DNA of 64,000 nt. Origin: Blattamonas nauphoetae (taxonomy: Eukaryota > Preaxostyla > Oxymonadida). The position numbers and the translations under genes are program-made. The notes under the pieces were generated by a model, which searched no databases, was not told the DNA's origin, and worked only from the letters and a program-made list of their open reading frames with translations. The stretch covers positions 1 through 64,000 of the forward strand of contig JARBJD010000182.1 in the NCBI GenBank assembly GCA_033064195.1. Reading direction: 5' to 3'. This document shows positions 36,351 to 47,559 of this stretch, piece by piece (positions within the stretch are counted from its first letter, which is position 1; every line of letters starts with the position of its first letter).

Positions 36351-36475
36351 GAAAGACCACCACCCACCCCCACAACTAGAAAACAGAAGAAGAAGAAGAA
36401 AAAAGGCAAGAAAGGAGAACTTTTATATTCTAAGCCACACAAGACGTTATTTCATCAGGCAGAACGCTCCCAACA

Positions 36476-36594
36476 GAGTAACAAAGGGATGATCACTTCA
36501 CGAGAAGAGATAGGAGATAATTAGAAGAATAACCTCATTAATTAGCTTAATTTGACTCAATTCACAGGAAATATACTCAATCTATCTTCATCTC
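36476..36594 (-). repeat. DIRS right inverted terminal repeat
   Basis: Partner of 32010-32128. The element continues another 26 bp outward to GATCA at 36620. Confidence 0.93.
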
Positions 36595-36642
36595 TCATTT
36601 CGGAACCATACTCGAGATCAATTCGTACTCTTTTCTGTCAAC

Positions 36643-37425
36643 ATGCGTCCACTCAGTGACCAAGAGACAAAGACCCTCTTTGAGAAGCTCTCAAAATAGT
36701 ATTTCATTCTCTTGTTTTCTGAATCCAAAAGCATCGGTCGGAATCTCAAGTACATGATTGATCGTGAAGACGAAAAATACTGCTTCAGGCTCCACAATGA
36801 CAGAGTATACTATGTTAGGTGTGCTACTGTCTGTGACTTTCATGGTGTTCATTCATTTATGTGATTTGTGCATTCCCGATCTCTCGTAGTGAGCGACTTG
36901 TGAAAGCGGCTGGATGTTTTGGACGAAAAGAAATTCTTTCCATTGGTCAATGCCTTGGGAAGTTCTCCAAGTCTGGAAAGTTTCGTCTCCAGATCACAGC
37001 GCTCGAATATATTGCACGCTACGCTCCGGTTCGTCTTTTTTCAACCTCAATCAAACCGTGTTTTCATACCTTAGCATAAAATATGGATTAAGCCAACCAT
37101 TGAACAGTCTTTTCTTTATGGAAATCATGTCATGAAATCCGGATTAGGACGAATTACGGATGATACAGAAAGGTTTCACCTTCCTTTTCTTGCAACGTGT
37201 CTCCTGTCTTAAATCACCTTCCATTGTCCTAGATATGAGGGAGTTGCAGTTTTTAACATGGCTGATTTGCCTCTAGGTATCTTTTTTCTGTGCATATGTC
37301 TTTCAGGCTTCGGAATTACGTCGAAAAGTACTCTTGAATGTCGGACAGGGACATCAGGAGATATTGTTGCCTTTAATCAAGCAGATGTTGGCCAATATCT
37401 CAGAGACGAAGAAACTCTTATTTGA
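36643..37425 (+). CDS. NIP7: 60S ribosome biogenesis factor NIP7
   Basis: NIP7 is a small nucleolar protein with a PUA domain needed for 27S pre-rRNA processing and 60S subunit assembly. It begins [18 protein letters not shown] and continues [65 protein letters not shown], and ends [12 protein letters not shown], a residue-for-residue family pattern. Five introns are needed: 36699-36731 (33 nt), 36819-36889 (71), 37029-37074 (46), 37173-37232 (60) and 37277-37306 (30). The spliced product is exactly 180 residues, the usual NIP7 length. Only 22 bp separate its start codon from the DIRS element, so its original promoter now lies more than 4.6 kb upstream. It must use sequence in the element's end if it is still expressed. 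Confidence 0.97.
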
Positions 37426-37555
37426 TTGCACTTCACTTGATGAAATCGAAAGAAAATCGATGGAAAACAGCGCATCAAGAATTGAAGTGTTCAACAGTTA
37501 ATTTGAAAGAAAGAGCATAGATAAATGAAGTGTTAGAAACAAAAGAAAACATATT

Positions 37556-40083
37556 TCATGTGTCGGTCATCATATCCGAGTTCAACAAGCCTGTTCGTTC
37601 ATTCACACCCTCTTCCTCTTCCGGAGTGCTGAAGAAGTGGCCATTAATTGACCGCTGACGGGTAGAAGGACCGCTGTACGAATGAGTCCGGCGTGGCTGA
37701 CTGGGGAAAGCGGAAAGAGGAGGGGGAGCATGTGCTGGCGGTTTCTTAGTTGACTTGAAAGGGTTTTTGGAGTGTCGAGAGGCGAGAACCTGACAACGAG
37801 AGAAACGAGAGGAAGCAAAGTGAGAGGAAATGCGAGGATACCATCCCAATCTGGTCAAGGGAGTGGATGACGTGCTCAAACGGGACAGGAATGTCGAGGA
37901 AGTGTTTGAAGTCGATCGCATGGTCCAGATCCGATGGAATCTCTCTGTGCTTGCCTGCAACGGAAACAAAAGAATGATGAGAAAGCTAACACACCTCTGA
38001 ACATCACAATAATCATCAACACCTCCGACGCAACGTGCATTGGATGCCTTTTCGACGTGATCGTTCCAAAACCGAGACTGAGTCCGACATTGCCGTAAGC
38101 GCTGACGAGATCGAACAGGATCTGCATGTTGGACATCTGCCCATTCACTATCTTCTTGTTCTCGATCATCGTAATCAGCACCAGAAAGATGAACAGAACC
38201 ACAATATCCCGTATTTGAGGATTGTCCTGCTGAGACACAAGGAACTGTGTCACTTGTCTCAACGCAATCTTCCACTTCAGTTTCCCCGACCTCCTCTTCC
38301 GCATTCGAATCATCGGCCTCTCACGCCTCACTCGTTGATAACTGTTCACAGAAAATCCGCTATCCGACGCTGCCCGCGGGATCTCGCTGTTAATCGACAT
38401 GTGTTCGTTAAATGTGACGTCATTCCCATCGCTGAACAGATATGCTGGGGGAAGTACCAGATCACCCTCCTCTTGCTGGTTGGCTGTGTCCTGCGACCTC
38501 CGCTTCTCCTCGTCGTAGTCGACCTCCTGACGAGAGCGCTGTAGGGCGAGGATGAACGGGTATGGTCCGAAGAACATGGCGATGATGAAAGTCCAAAGTG
38601 TGGAGTTGTTGAAACTTCGTTCGGGCGCCATCGATGACCCACATGTCCGCACATTCACTGCACAGGCAAATGCTGTGCAAAGAATGCTGAACCACTTTCC
38701 ACGGAAGCTGCTGTCGGCAGGAACAGCGGAGTGGAGTTTGTTCCAGTCGAGTGCACAGATGAAGATGAAGTTGAGAAGGAACAGGAACAACCAAAACAGC
38801 GCCAAAAGTCGTGTTTGGACCGAATCGAAGAGATGCGTATAACACAGACGGCTCTTCCGCATGATGAAGTGGTAGATGGGACGTTGGGACTTACTTTGAG
38901 ATTTAAAGAAGTTCACGAAGAAGCGGAGGAAGAGCGGAAAGAGCGTGTTTCCGGCGATGATCAGGAAGCCGAGGGTTAACGAGATCGTCGGATAAGCAAT
39001 GACGTCGCCGAATCCATTCTCGAGGACAGACATGCCGCAGTTGTTGAAGCAGGAGATAGCTGCAAACAAGGAGAAGAAGAACGGGCTCGTTTTCTCTTCA
39101 GAGAGGAGGTTGCGGAGATAGGGCGAGAATATGACCGTCATATCAATGATGAGAACACCAATAAGATACCAAATAAGCATATATAGGAAAACGTAACGGA
39201 TTAGCTTGCCCATTGCCCGGTATTCATACACAGAACGGTACAACGGCTCATCTGAAATCAGAATGGGGGACGCGTTTGCTGAGAGGTTGAGGTAGGAGAA
39301 TATGTGTTGGTTAAGACGGGGACGGTTTTGGGGAAGAGGAAGATCGATTGTGTCTTTCAATCTTTGTGTGATAGCTTCCCGATCGTGCTGGAGTTCCTCA
39401 TTCTCAGGATAGGGAGAATGATCAAAGTGGAAGGATTCTGTGTCATGGAAAGATGTAATAATATCCGAAAGTGGGTGTGGCTCTGAAATTTTGTCTGTTT
39501 CGATTTGTTTCGGTCGATTTTTCAATGGAATCATCGTTCCATCAGGATCCAAGTACGGAACTCGTATTCCACGTGGATGTCGAATGTCCCCATCATAAAA
39601 AATGCGATCGATATACCCACGGCCATCGCTTGAAGCAACCCAAATCCTTCGATGATGCTTTTTCAATGTGCGACGGATTTGATAGCGTCGAATGATCAAG
39701 GGCGCCGCAGACAACATCACTGAACTTCCAGCTTGGATGGTAATGAGGAAGAAGATTTGAGAAGCAAGGGATATCTTCGACATGTCGAAAGTGAGGAAAC
39801 CAGTTCCAGAGATCGCAGACATTGTCATAAAAACAGCATCGATGTAGTTAGGATACTTATCTTCCTTGGAATGGTGATTATGTGCCTCAAGAAGATAAAT
39901 AGGTATTGCCATGAGGATAGAAACAAGGAAGATGTAAATTTCATGAATCACCAGATATCTTGTGAAAAATGATGTGATTGCTTTCCAAAATCGTTGACTA
40001 CGTGTTGGTTGAGGTGGTTCCTCGGGAGGATACTCTGGAATGGGAAACGTGAGACGAGAGGCTCCATGAGGATCAAAAGACAT
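37556..40083 (-). CDS. Trk/HKT-type potassium transporter
   Basis: Plasma-membrane potassium uptake protein of the TrkH/TRK1/HKT superfamily, made of four pore-hairpin units. The first pore motif is visible in NYIDAVFMTMSAISGTGFLT, the second in FFSLFAAISCFNNCGMSVL, the third in WFSILCTAFACAVNVRTCGS and the fourth in LFDLVSAYGNVGLSLGFGTI. Each keeps the selectivity-filter glycine or its usual substitute region. A long cytosolic loop (about residues 130-280) separates units one and two, as in fungal TRK proteins. The motif G-KHREIPSDLDHAID after the last helix equals the fungal RGRHRGLP...D signature. Introns at 37955-37994 (40 nt) and 37790-37841 (52 nt) give 811 residues ending MMTDT. The start is the ATG at 40083. 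Confidence 0.9.
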
Positions 40084-40284
40084 GAGATTGTGGGCGGTAA
40101 GGGATGAGTCCACACAAAATGAGTGTACAAGTGAAAAAAGCCCCGACAGACCGAATTATTTTGGGAAATTTGTTGTATTTTCCTAGAATAACGTAAAAAA
40201 GATAAAATTACGATAAACACCAGAAAACGAAGAATGAAATTGTATCCAAATATCACATTTGTATTAACTCGAACAATCATCTCT

Positions 40285-41279
40285 CTACATCTGAAGTGAC
40301 ACCATGGATTCGGTCGAGAAGACGTCTTCATGTTGAGCTTCCATTGAAAAATCTTCCATCAGGGTTCCCGCGAGACGAACGTCCTCAATTTCCTGCAAAA
40401 TCTGAATGACTTCATCGATAGATGGGCGGCGGCGAGGGTCATGTGCCCAGCAACGCTCAATCAGCATGGCCTGCGTTGAATCAGCGATTGTTGCGAGTGA
40501 TGGGCGTTCTCCAGCGCACAGACGAATGCAAGCCTCTTCAGCAGATGCCTCGGCGAAAGGAATCTCTCGGGTATGAACTTCCCATAGGATCATTCCTAAA
40601 CTGAAGATGGCAGTTTGGATTGAAACGTCTGCTCCTGATGAGAGTTCTGGGGCACGCCACCGAATATGATCAATCCCTCCATCAATCACAGTTCGTGTTT
40701 CGAGATGTGGACGCGCACGAGTGGCAGAAGTCAACACAGATGCAGTGCTGCTCACTGTTCTGGAACGGGACGAATCTGTGGTGGTGGAAATCGTTTTTTC
40801 AATCCATTCTTTTTGAGATGAAGAACTAGAGTCGTGTTGCTCTGCGAGTAAGCGTTGTTCCAATGTTTCGCGACCTGTTGTCGATGTTCGTCCTGTTCCA
40901 GTGCCCATGGCCTCGTCTCCAGGTGAAAAGAGATGTTTGCTATCCGCGATTTCATCAAATACGTAATTGGGGGTATTCATTGATTCATCATGGGCGGAAA
41001 CTTGGACCTCTGAAGCACCTTTTAGGTGGAGACTTACCATGTCATCCTGATCAAACAATACAGAGTGAGATGATAGGCGGCCAAAGAAGACATGATGTCT
41101 GTCAAGTTTTTGGATATGTCTCAGACCACGAGCGATTGCAAGACAGATTTCAGAGGGGATGAGAGGGTTTCGTCTGAAATCGCCAGATGGTTGCGGTTTT
41201 TGATCAACCTAATTCAGAAAAAGGTTCAAGACGAGGAATATAAACAATGTGATTGATCTGAAAGAGAACAAACCTCCAT
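40285..41279 (-). CDS. Kinase C-lobe-only pseudokinase (TKL-like)
   Basis: The protein has the large-lobe helices of a protein kinase: EICLAIARGLRHIQKLDRHH, then SSHSVLFDQDD, the APE region in IRWRAPELSSG, FSLGMILWEVHTREIPFAEA, and the terminal CWAHDPRRRPSIDEVIQIL of TKL kinases. The ATP-binding small lobe is missing. The catalytic-loop HRD is replaced by VFFGRLSS and the DFG site by LHLKGAS, and a Ser/Thr-rich insert of about 100 residues lies before APE. Catalysis is therefore not expected, and a scaffold role is likelier. The two-codon first exon (ATG GAG) and a 65-nt intron at 41209-41273 give 309 residues. The truncated start could instead mark a lost 5' half, but no N-lobe exon was found upstream. 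Confidence 0.75.
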
Positions 41280-41482
41280 TTAACGTGGGAAAAGCTTCAA
41301 TTTCTCACCCATTGTTTTTAACATTTGTCAATTTTGTTACGATGGTGGTAAATCAGAGGAAAATTGAATGTAAAGCAATTAACCTAAGAAAAAAGTGAAA
41401 CGATATTGAGAAATAAGAGCGTTAAAGCAAGAGGTTGAGGGAAAAGAAGACAATTATGCGAGACAGGAACATTTCAACAAAA

Positions 41483-44183
41483 TCAAAGTGTTTCGCCGTT
41501 AGGTTGTTCCGATACGGGAACGCCATTCAAATCCTGATCTGTATAGTCATGACACCCATTCGAAGGCGGAGAGACTGGCGGGTTTGATGCGAAGGGCGGA
41601 TATGTCTTGTGAGGAGAGATTGAATGACGATGATCCGTCTGCGGGTACCCATTCATATAATCAAGCTCAGATCGTGGTGGTGAATTTGCTTGAGAATGGG
41701 ATGTCATCTGATCGGATGGACCGATCTGTGGAATGATGGCGATGGTTGATGAGTGGGAGGCTTGTGGCGAGGTGGTTCGCCATGTGCTGTGTTGGTTCGG
41801 TTCGGGTCCCGAAGGAGAGAGCGAGTTCACACTCCCAGCATGTTTGATAGTCGGTGCTTGCGAAGTGTTCTGCTCTGCCAACATGGTGAGTTGCGGCTGA
41901 ACAGGCGGAGAGAGGCGTGGCTGAGCAGTCTGCGTCATTTGAGGCATCAGCATCGGCTGTTGTTGCGGGACCGATTGATACGACGACAATGAAGGCGGCG
42001 ACGGGTACTGCTGCTGGTACGGCTGAGCAGTGCTTGGTGATGTGAACGAGTGCCTCAGGTTCGGCTGCGGGTGTGGCGTGTGTCCATACGGTTGGGAGCC
42101 GAACGAGTGGCTAATGTTCGATATCAGCTGAGGCTGTTGCGAGTAGCCCGTTTGAGGAAAAGGTGGAATTGTGGGAGAGAGGTTCCGGACCGTCTGTGGC
42201 TGGGGTGGCGGCGGTGGCAGCATCGTCTGTGGGGGTGATTGTGGTGGTTGAGCGTAGGAGATTGGAATTGGTGAGCCGAAGGAGTACTGTGGCATCGATG
42301 GTGGTGTGAGTGAGGACTGTGGTATTGATGGGGGTGTGAGGGAGTAACGTGTGGGAGAGTCCGGGTGTGGGGGAGGAGGAAGATAGTTCTGCGTCGACTG
42401 CATCTGCTGTTTCGGAGGCGGCGGGAGGAAGGGTGGTGGGGGATAGTTTCCTTGTCCACCCGTCGGCATGATTGGCTGGCTATGGAAGAGGGTTGTCTGA
42501 TGTCCAGTGAGGTCACTCCGTTCGGACGGACTGCCAGAGTATGTGCGAAAGATGGGCAAGTTTGGGGGCGGATCCATACTTCGCTGAGGAGGGCTCCCAG
42601 GTGGATGTGTGAGTGATGAGTGTGATGTGCTTTTTGGGACTGGGAGTGGATGCAGACGCGGCTGAGTAGGCGCAGAGAGGGAAGGTTGTTGTGAGGGTGA
42701 TGAGAGTGATGGTTGTGAGGGCGAGGAGAGTGGTGGTTGGGAAGGTGATGAGAGTGGTGGTTGGGAGGGTGAGGAGAGTGGTGGTTGTGAGGGTGATGAG
42801 AGTGGTGGTTGTGAGGGTGAGGAGAGTGGTGGTTGTGAGGGTGATGAGAGTGGTGGTTGTGAGGGTGATGAGAGTGATGGTTGTGAGGGTGAGGAGAGTG
42901 GTGGTTGTGAGGGCGAGGAGAGTGGTGGTTGGGAAGGTGAGGAGAGTGATGGTTGTGAGGGTGAGGAGAGTGGTGGTTGTGAGGGCGAGGAGAGTGGTGG
43001 TTGGGAAGGTGAGGAGAGTGGTGGTTGGGAGGGTGATGAGAGTGGTGGTTGTGAGGGCGAGGAGAGTGGTGGTTGGGAAGGTGAGGAGAGTGATGGTTGT
43101 GAGGGCGAGGAGAGTGGCGGTTGTGAGACCGGGGCAAGTGAAGGCTGGCGTTGTATCGGTTGTAGTGTGGGCATTTGTGCAGCGACTGGAGAACGAGAAT
43201 GCACAGAACTTGATTGGGGCATCGGTGCCTGGGGTTGGAATGCCATGATCGGTGTTTGCTGGATGGAAGCCATGGTCGGGGGGTGGGGAGGGAGTGATGC
43301 GGGTTGAGATGCTGTTGGTTGCGGCGAGTGTGTTACAGAACGCGGACGATCGTGGGAATGTGTTGGGAGAGAAGAGATGGAAGATGGAGAGGCCTGGTAT
43401 TGCGGTTGATGGGGAGAGGCCTGGTATTGCGGTTGATGGGGAGAGGCCTGGTATTGCGGTTGATGGGGAGAGGGTGAGCGTCGGCTTGAGTCTGTGTTCG
43501 TGACGATGGGATGAGGGTGACCGGATGTGGGATGAAGTTGTGGGATGGTCGAAATGTGTCGATGAGGACTGTGTGGAGACGAGACATTTGGAATTGCTTT
43601 ACTTTGATCGGTTCTTGGTGAAGATTCTTTACGAGGTGATACGGAACGTGAGATTGGGGAGTTGGAAGTTAATGCTGGGAAGAGGTTTTTAGGATGGATC
43701 GGATGCAAAATGATGTGAGTTCGCGAGCGCTTTGGTCGATAAGGTCTAGTTAGAGGAGTAGTGATGATAGTCCCATGAATTTCGCTCTGAGAAGGGCGTT
43801 GATGATTGGAATGTGAAATTGGCGGTTGAATTGAGGATGAGTCAAGTGTATTGCAGAAAAAATGTGGGTCTCTACTCAGAGTTTCTCTAAGATTTGAAAA
43901 TAAAGGGAGAATTAATCAAGATAGAAGAATAATACCTCAGTTTGTCTTGCCGTTTGTGAGCATAGGTAGTATCGGCAGAAAATGAATTCAAAATCATGGA
44001 CCCTGCTTTGTCACCTCTTTCAATTCTCTGGAAAAATTGAGAAATCGAAACAAAAGATGGTACCTGCGAATGTGAGGTGCGGTCTTTTTCAATTTTCTCC
44101 ATCCTTTTGTACTGCATCATTGAACGAGTATAGTCGATAAAGAATCGTTTGGTAAATTCATCTGTGGAATCTTCAACCGACAT
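41483..44183 (-). CDS. Proline/serine-rich low-complexity protein
   Basis: I do not recognise a family. A helical N-terminus (MSVEDSTDEFTKRFFIDYTR, then SMMQYKRMEKIEKDR) occupies the first two exons. The rest is Pro/Ser/Gln-rich and probably disordered, including an 8-residue tandem repeat SQPPLSSP, three HQPQYQASP units and many PPPP and QPQ tracts, ending SEQPNGETL. Introns at 44028-44063 (36 nt) and 43887-43935 (49 nt) give 871 residues with unbroken frame. Such a layout (short structured head, polyproline tail) is common in actin- or SH3/WW-binding scaffolds, but no binding motif is distinct enough to name. Opposite-strand open stretches over the repeat are shadows. Confidence 0.7.
42690..43125 (-). 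repeat. 24-bp coding minisatellite (SQPPLSSP units)
   Basis: About 18 tandem copies of a 24-bp unit (plus strand GGTGAGGAGAGTGGTGGTTG plus four bases) inside the proline-rich gene. Being a multiple of three, copy changes keep frame. Small variants swap Leu/Ser and Pro codons. A second in-frame repeat of 27 bp, three copies, lies at about 43390-43470. Confidence 0.9.
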
Positions 44184-44189
44184 TCCACA

Positions 44190-44677
44190 GAGTGAGAGAT
44201 GTCACAAAAAGGTGGTGGACCAGATCTGGTACCATAATAATCTTGCTGAGAATCACTGATGGAATTCTCATTATATCTCAGGATTTGCCTGCCAATTGAT
44301 ATCTGACAATGAAGACTCTGTTGAATCTCGAGGAGATGAAATCAGATTTTGAGAGAGCAAAAGTTTGTCAACAGATTCTCCCAAAGCTCCATCAATGGAA
44401 TCAACAGTACAAGGCATAATTTTGTGAGATCCTTCATTTGTTTTTACTCTTTTGCTTCAGTTCGAATGGATGAAGAAGACATCTGAGTCATAATTAAGAA
44501 TTATTCAGCTCCTCAGGTTGTTCAACGGCATACAATCTCCTACCCGGAGATTCTTTCATTGATTTTCTTCATAAACTCATCACAGTGTCCTCAAGTCTCT
44601 CTTGAGCTCATTGACCATCCTCGAAGCATTCCCACGATTATCTTGAACTCGATCAGCCCTCAACAAAAATTTATCGA
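44190..44677. other. Spacer with a possible short exon
   Basis: A plus-strand stretch from an ATG near 44309 reads MKTLLNLEEMKSDFERAKVC and then QQILPKLHQWNQQYKA before a stop. It is followed by a pyrimidine-rich GT...TTCAG segment (to about 44460) and FEWMKKTSES in another frame. It may be a small spliced gene or a fragment. No family is recognised. Confidence 0.25.
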
Positions 44678-45775
44678 ATGAGTCAGAACACATCAGACTT
44701 ATTACTTCCTCCTGTACCGACCTCAGCTGTTGTGGTCCCTCACGAAATCATAAACATGATTATGAATGGCTTTAAAGCAGAGTCCCCAACTTTTCCCAGT
44801 TCACAATCCACACCAGAGAAACTTCCCCCTCAACGAGTCACAGCAAATTCTGCCGCCCTTCAACCGACACCGATACATCATTCTTCTTCGCGAGCGAGGA
44901 ATCCAATCAGAAAAATCAAAAGACAGCGCGCGGATGACTCACCAACTCACGACCAAACAACCTCTTCAGATTCGTCATCGTCTCTTTCACTTTATGATAT
45001 CCCCTCATTTCATCGTCACCATTGCTCATCTCGCGAACGAAGTTCAAAACTTCCCAAGATACATAAATCAAAGATCAGGAGCAAGTCCCACCGTTCCAAA
45101 TCGTCAAGAAGTCACACTCGCTCTACTGAGAAGAGGAAAAAGCTCCATTTCAGGAGACCAAGAACAATACCATCTGATTCCGAATTATCTGATTCCGATG
45201 CTCAACCAGACGCTCTGACTCTGTTGAAATCAAAGTTAAGAAAAAGACACAGAGAGTTTAACGGAGACTGGACCAGCACAATTTTATCGCCAATGTTACG
45301 AGACGAGCTCTTTTGTAGATCACAACGCTATCACACATTGCTTGGCATCCCAACTCAGTTTACCGAGACTCAGACGTCAATCACACCTGCACAGAAAGTT
45401 CAAGATCAACTTCTGAAGATGTCCGTCCGGTCTGGGTTGGTCACAGTGGCATTGCTGGGAGAAATCTTCCACGAGATTTACCAGATCGACAACAAGTCCC
45501 CTGTTCTTCCCAAACTTCTCGACGCAACTCTCAGTGCAGCTGACGCGGCTTCACGTGCTCACCACGCTCGTTACATCCATCACGGCAACCTCAAAGGGAT
45601 GATGGAGTTGATGGACATCCCTCAGCCCGCTTCTCTCCAACTTCCGCAAGCAAACTTCGACCACTCTGTCCAAACGGTCCCTCCTGCACCTCTCCAATTG
45701 ACTCAGACAGCTTTCGATAATGCTCTCCAACTTATCTTCTCGGCGGTTAATTCTTCAATTCATATTTACCTTTAA
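44678..45775 (+). CDS. Unknown protein with basic Ser/Arg/Lys-rich segment
   Basis: I do not recognise this gene. It starts with ATG (MSQNTSDLLLPPVPTSAVVV). Residues 60-180 are Ser/Arg/Lys-rich with blocks such as KSKIRSKSHRSKSSRSHTRS and TEKRKKLHFRRPRT, a strong nuclear or RNA-binding composition. The last 180 residues are helical and more ordered (VQDQLLKMSVRSGLVTVALL, LPKLLDATLSAADAASRAHH). The open frame ends after HIYL at 45775. A GT right before that point could start an intron leading to a further basic exon, but no clean acceptor was found. A nuclear role is inferred from composition only. Confidence 0.5.
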   Translation: MSQNTSDLLLPPVPTSAVVVPHEIINMIMNGFKAESPTFPSSQSTPEKLPPQRVTANSAALQPTPIHHSSSRARNPIRKIKRQRADDSPTHDQTTSSDSSSSLSLYDIPSFHRHHCSSRERSSKLPKIHKSKIRSKSHRSKSSRSHTRSTEKRKKLHFRRPRTIPSDSELSDSDAQPDALTLLKSKLRKRHREFNGDWTSTILSPMLRDELFCRSQRYHTLLGIPTQFTETQTSITPAQKVQDQLLKMSVRSGLVTVALLGEIFHEIYQIDNKSPVLPKLLDATLSAADAASRAHHARYIHHGNLKGMMELMDIPQPASLQLPQANFDHSVQTVPPAPLQLTQTAFDNALQLIFSAVNSSIHIYL

Positions 45776-45789
45776 CAATTGGATGACAA

Positions 45790-47080
45790 TCAAAAAGAGC
45801 TACAATCGAAAACGCTTCAAGACTTTGAGGAGGAGCAGGAGATCGCCCCGTAAGAATACTTATCCGCTTTCAGTCGCAGGATTGCTCGAAGATTAGTCGA
45901 TTTGATGAGATGAAGATCTTTTTTGTGTATCATTCTCGATCTTTTTTCAGCTTTTTCATTTCACAACTCCATCCAGAATGGGGGTTTGAGTTGAAGAAAT
46001 CAATCGATACATCAAATCCGATGGTGAAATCATGAGTTCTTGAGATGACAACAAATCCACAAAGAAGCAAAGAAGGAAGGAAAATTTTCTCTGTCATCCA
46101 TCCAACAATGAGGATAACGCTCATCATCTCGTTCTCTCCTTTCTGCACCATCTGAACTGGACGGATGAAGAACGCAAAAAGAAACAGCACCGTCAACTCT
46201 CTTCCCCACCACCAAACACACAACACTCCCCATTTTCCAGTCAATCGCTCTGTCTCATACACCCAACAGAGCCAGACTATAAATCACTCCAAACTGCCCG
46301 CTGTCCGTCTTTCGCTGTGGTTTGGTGCCTGATTCTGAGGATATTGTCTGTGTTTAATGTTTTATGTGCTCGGACGTCATATTCACTCGAGAAAGAACGA
46401 AGTCGAGTCGAATTAGTGAGAAAATGGGAGACAAGGGAATCCACTTTGAATGATAGGACATATATCGGGTTATTGAGTGAGAAACGGAAGAACATAGTCT
46501 CTTCATCTGGTGCTATTGACTTGGAACATATTTAGTGCCAGCCCTGGTAGTATCTTGAACACCATCACTTTATATGGGATGAAGGATATGAAAATGCAGG
46601 TTGTGGAGTGCTTGGAAGAATTTGAGCCAAAAGTGTTCAGCGAACTTGGTCTATTTCGAATTCTGATGTTAGTTGATTTGGAACTGCACGTCAAAGAGGT
46701 TGTCTTCGCTTGCATCAACATCTTCAGCCCGTTCGACTTTCTTGATGGAATGAAGTGTGTGCAGTTAATCTCAATACACATTGATATTCTAGAAGAGAGA
46801 ATTGGCGAATTTGATGTCTCGAACGTTGAGGTAATCTCACAAAAACTAAACGTCTGCTTGAATGCTGGTAAAAGTGAAAAATATTTACGATTACTCTCTT
46901 TCAAAGCACATAGATGAAGTTGTGGAGATCGAACCAGAAGAGTTTTCTTTGATAAGGGCCACCAGATCAGAGGCAACTGTGTATTTTCCACCCCGACTTT
47001 CTCGGTTTGAAGTGAATATACTTTAATCTTTCATTTTTCTCACCATATGACAAATTTCCTCTCATTTTAGTCACAACAAG
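45790..47080. other. Gene-poor stretch with weak open frames
   Basis: Minus-strand 45930-46262 gives a hydrophobic stretch (FLPSLLLCGFVVISR) without a usable ATG. Plus-strand 46510-46917 gives a leucine-rich sequence (CLEEFEPKVFSELGLFRILM) also without an ATG. Both may be decayed gene pieces. A CTCATTTTAG just before the RPS15A start codon may be the acceptor of a 5' UTR intron. Confidence 0.35.
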
Positions 47081-47084
47081 CAAA

Positions 47085-47551
47085 ATGGTGCGTATGAACG
47101 TTCTGTCTGAATGCCTGAACACAATTGTTCTGGCTGAACGCGCTGGCAAACGCCAAGTTCTCATCCGTCCCTCCAGCAAGGTTGTTGTCCGCTTTTTGCG
47201 TGTCATGCAACAACAGGGTGTGTTTTTTCTCACTTTTTATCATGCTTTTCAACTCGGGAATTTGTTCCTCGCATTTTTGTCGAATTGACAGGATACATCG
47301 GTGAATTCGAGGTTGTTGATGATCATCGCATGGGCAAGATTGTCATTGAACTCAACGGTCGAATCAACAAGTGCGGAGTCATCTCACCACGTTTTGATGT
47401 CCCCCTTGAAAAAGTTGAAAACTGGGTTACCAATCTCCTCCCTGCACGTCAATTTGGCTGCCTCGTTCTTTCTACATCTGATGGAATCATGAGCCACGAA
47501 GAGGCTCGTCGCCGTGGCACTGGAGGCAAGATCCTTGGCTATTTCTACTAA
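47085..47551 (+). CDS. RPS15A: Ribosomal protein uS8 (RPS15A)
   Basis: Small-subunit ribosomal protein of the uS8 family. It reads [77 protein letters not shown] and ends [18 protein letters not shown], matching eukaryotic RPS15A throughout. One intron at 47218-47291 (74 nt) interrupts the QQG-YIG junction. The spliced product is 130 residues, the exact usual length. Strong codon bias fits a highly expressed gene. Confidence 0.98.
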
Positions 47552-47559
47552 ACATTTCA

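Larger units (their letters stand above)
31968..36620 (+). mobile_element. DIRS-type tyrosine-recombinase retrotransposon
   Basis: The element is about 4.65 kb and has the full layout known for DIRS. Inverted terminal repeats of about 119 bp lie at 32010-32128 and 36476-36594. Extra terminal sequence at each outer end is found again, in reverse complement and joined head to tail, in an internal complementary region at 36253-36350. In order it carries a Gag-like region (about 32158-33390), reverse transcriptase with RNase H (about 33451-35358) and a tyrosine recombinase (about 35360-36520). Overlapping frames are normal in this family. It looks whole, with no break noticed, and the near-identical repeats suggest a young insertion. 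No target duplication is expected and none was seen. Confidence 0.93.

Noticed and set aside
42691-43248. Arg/Val-rich and His/Pro-rich open stretches on both strands over the 24-bp repeat
   Set aside because: They are shadow frames of the proline-rich gene, which has the only ATG-started, spliced frame that extends beyond the repeat.
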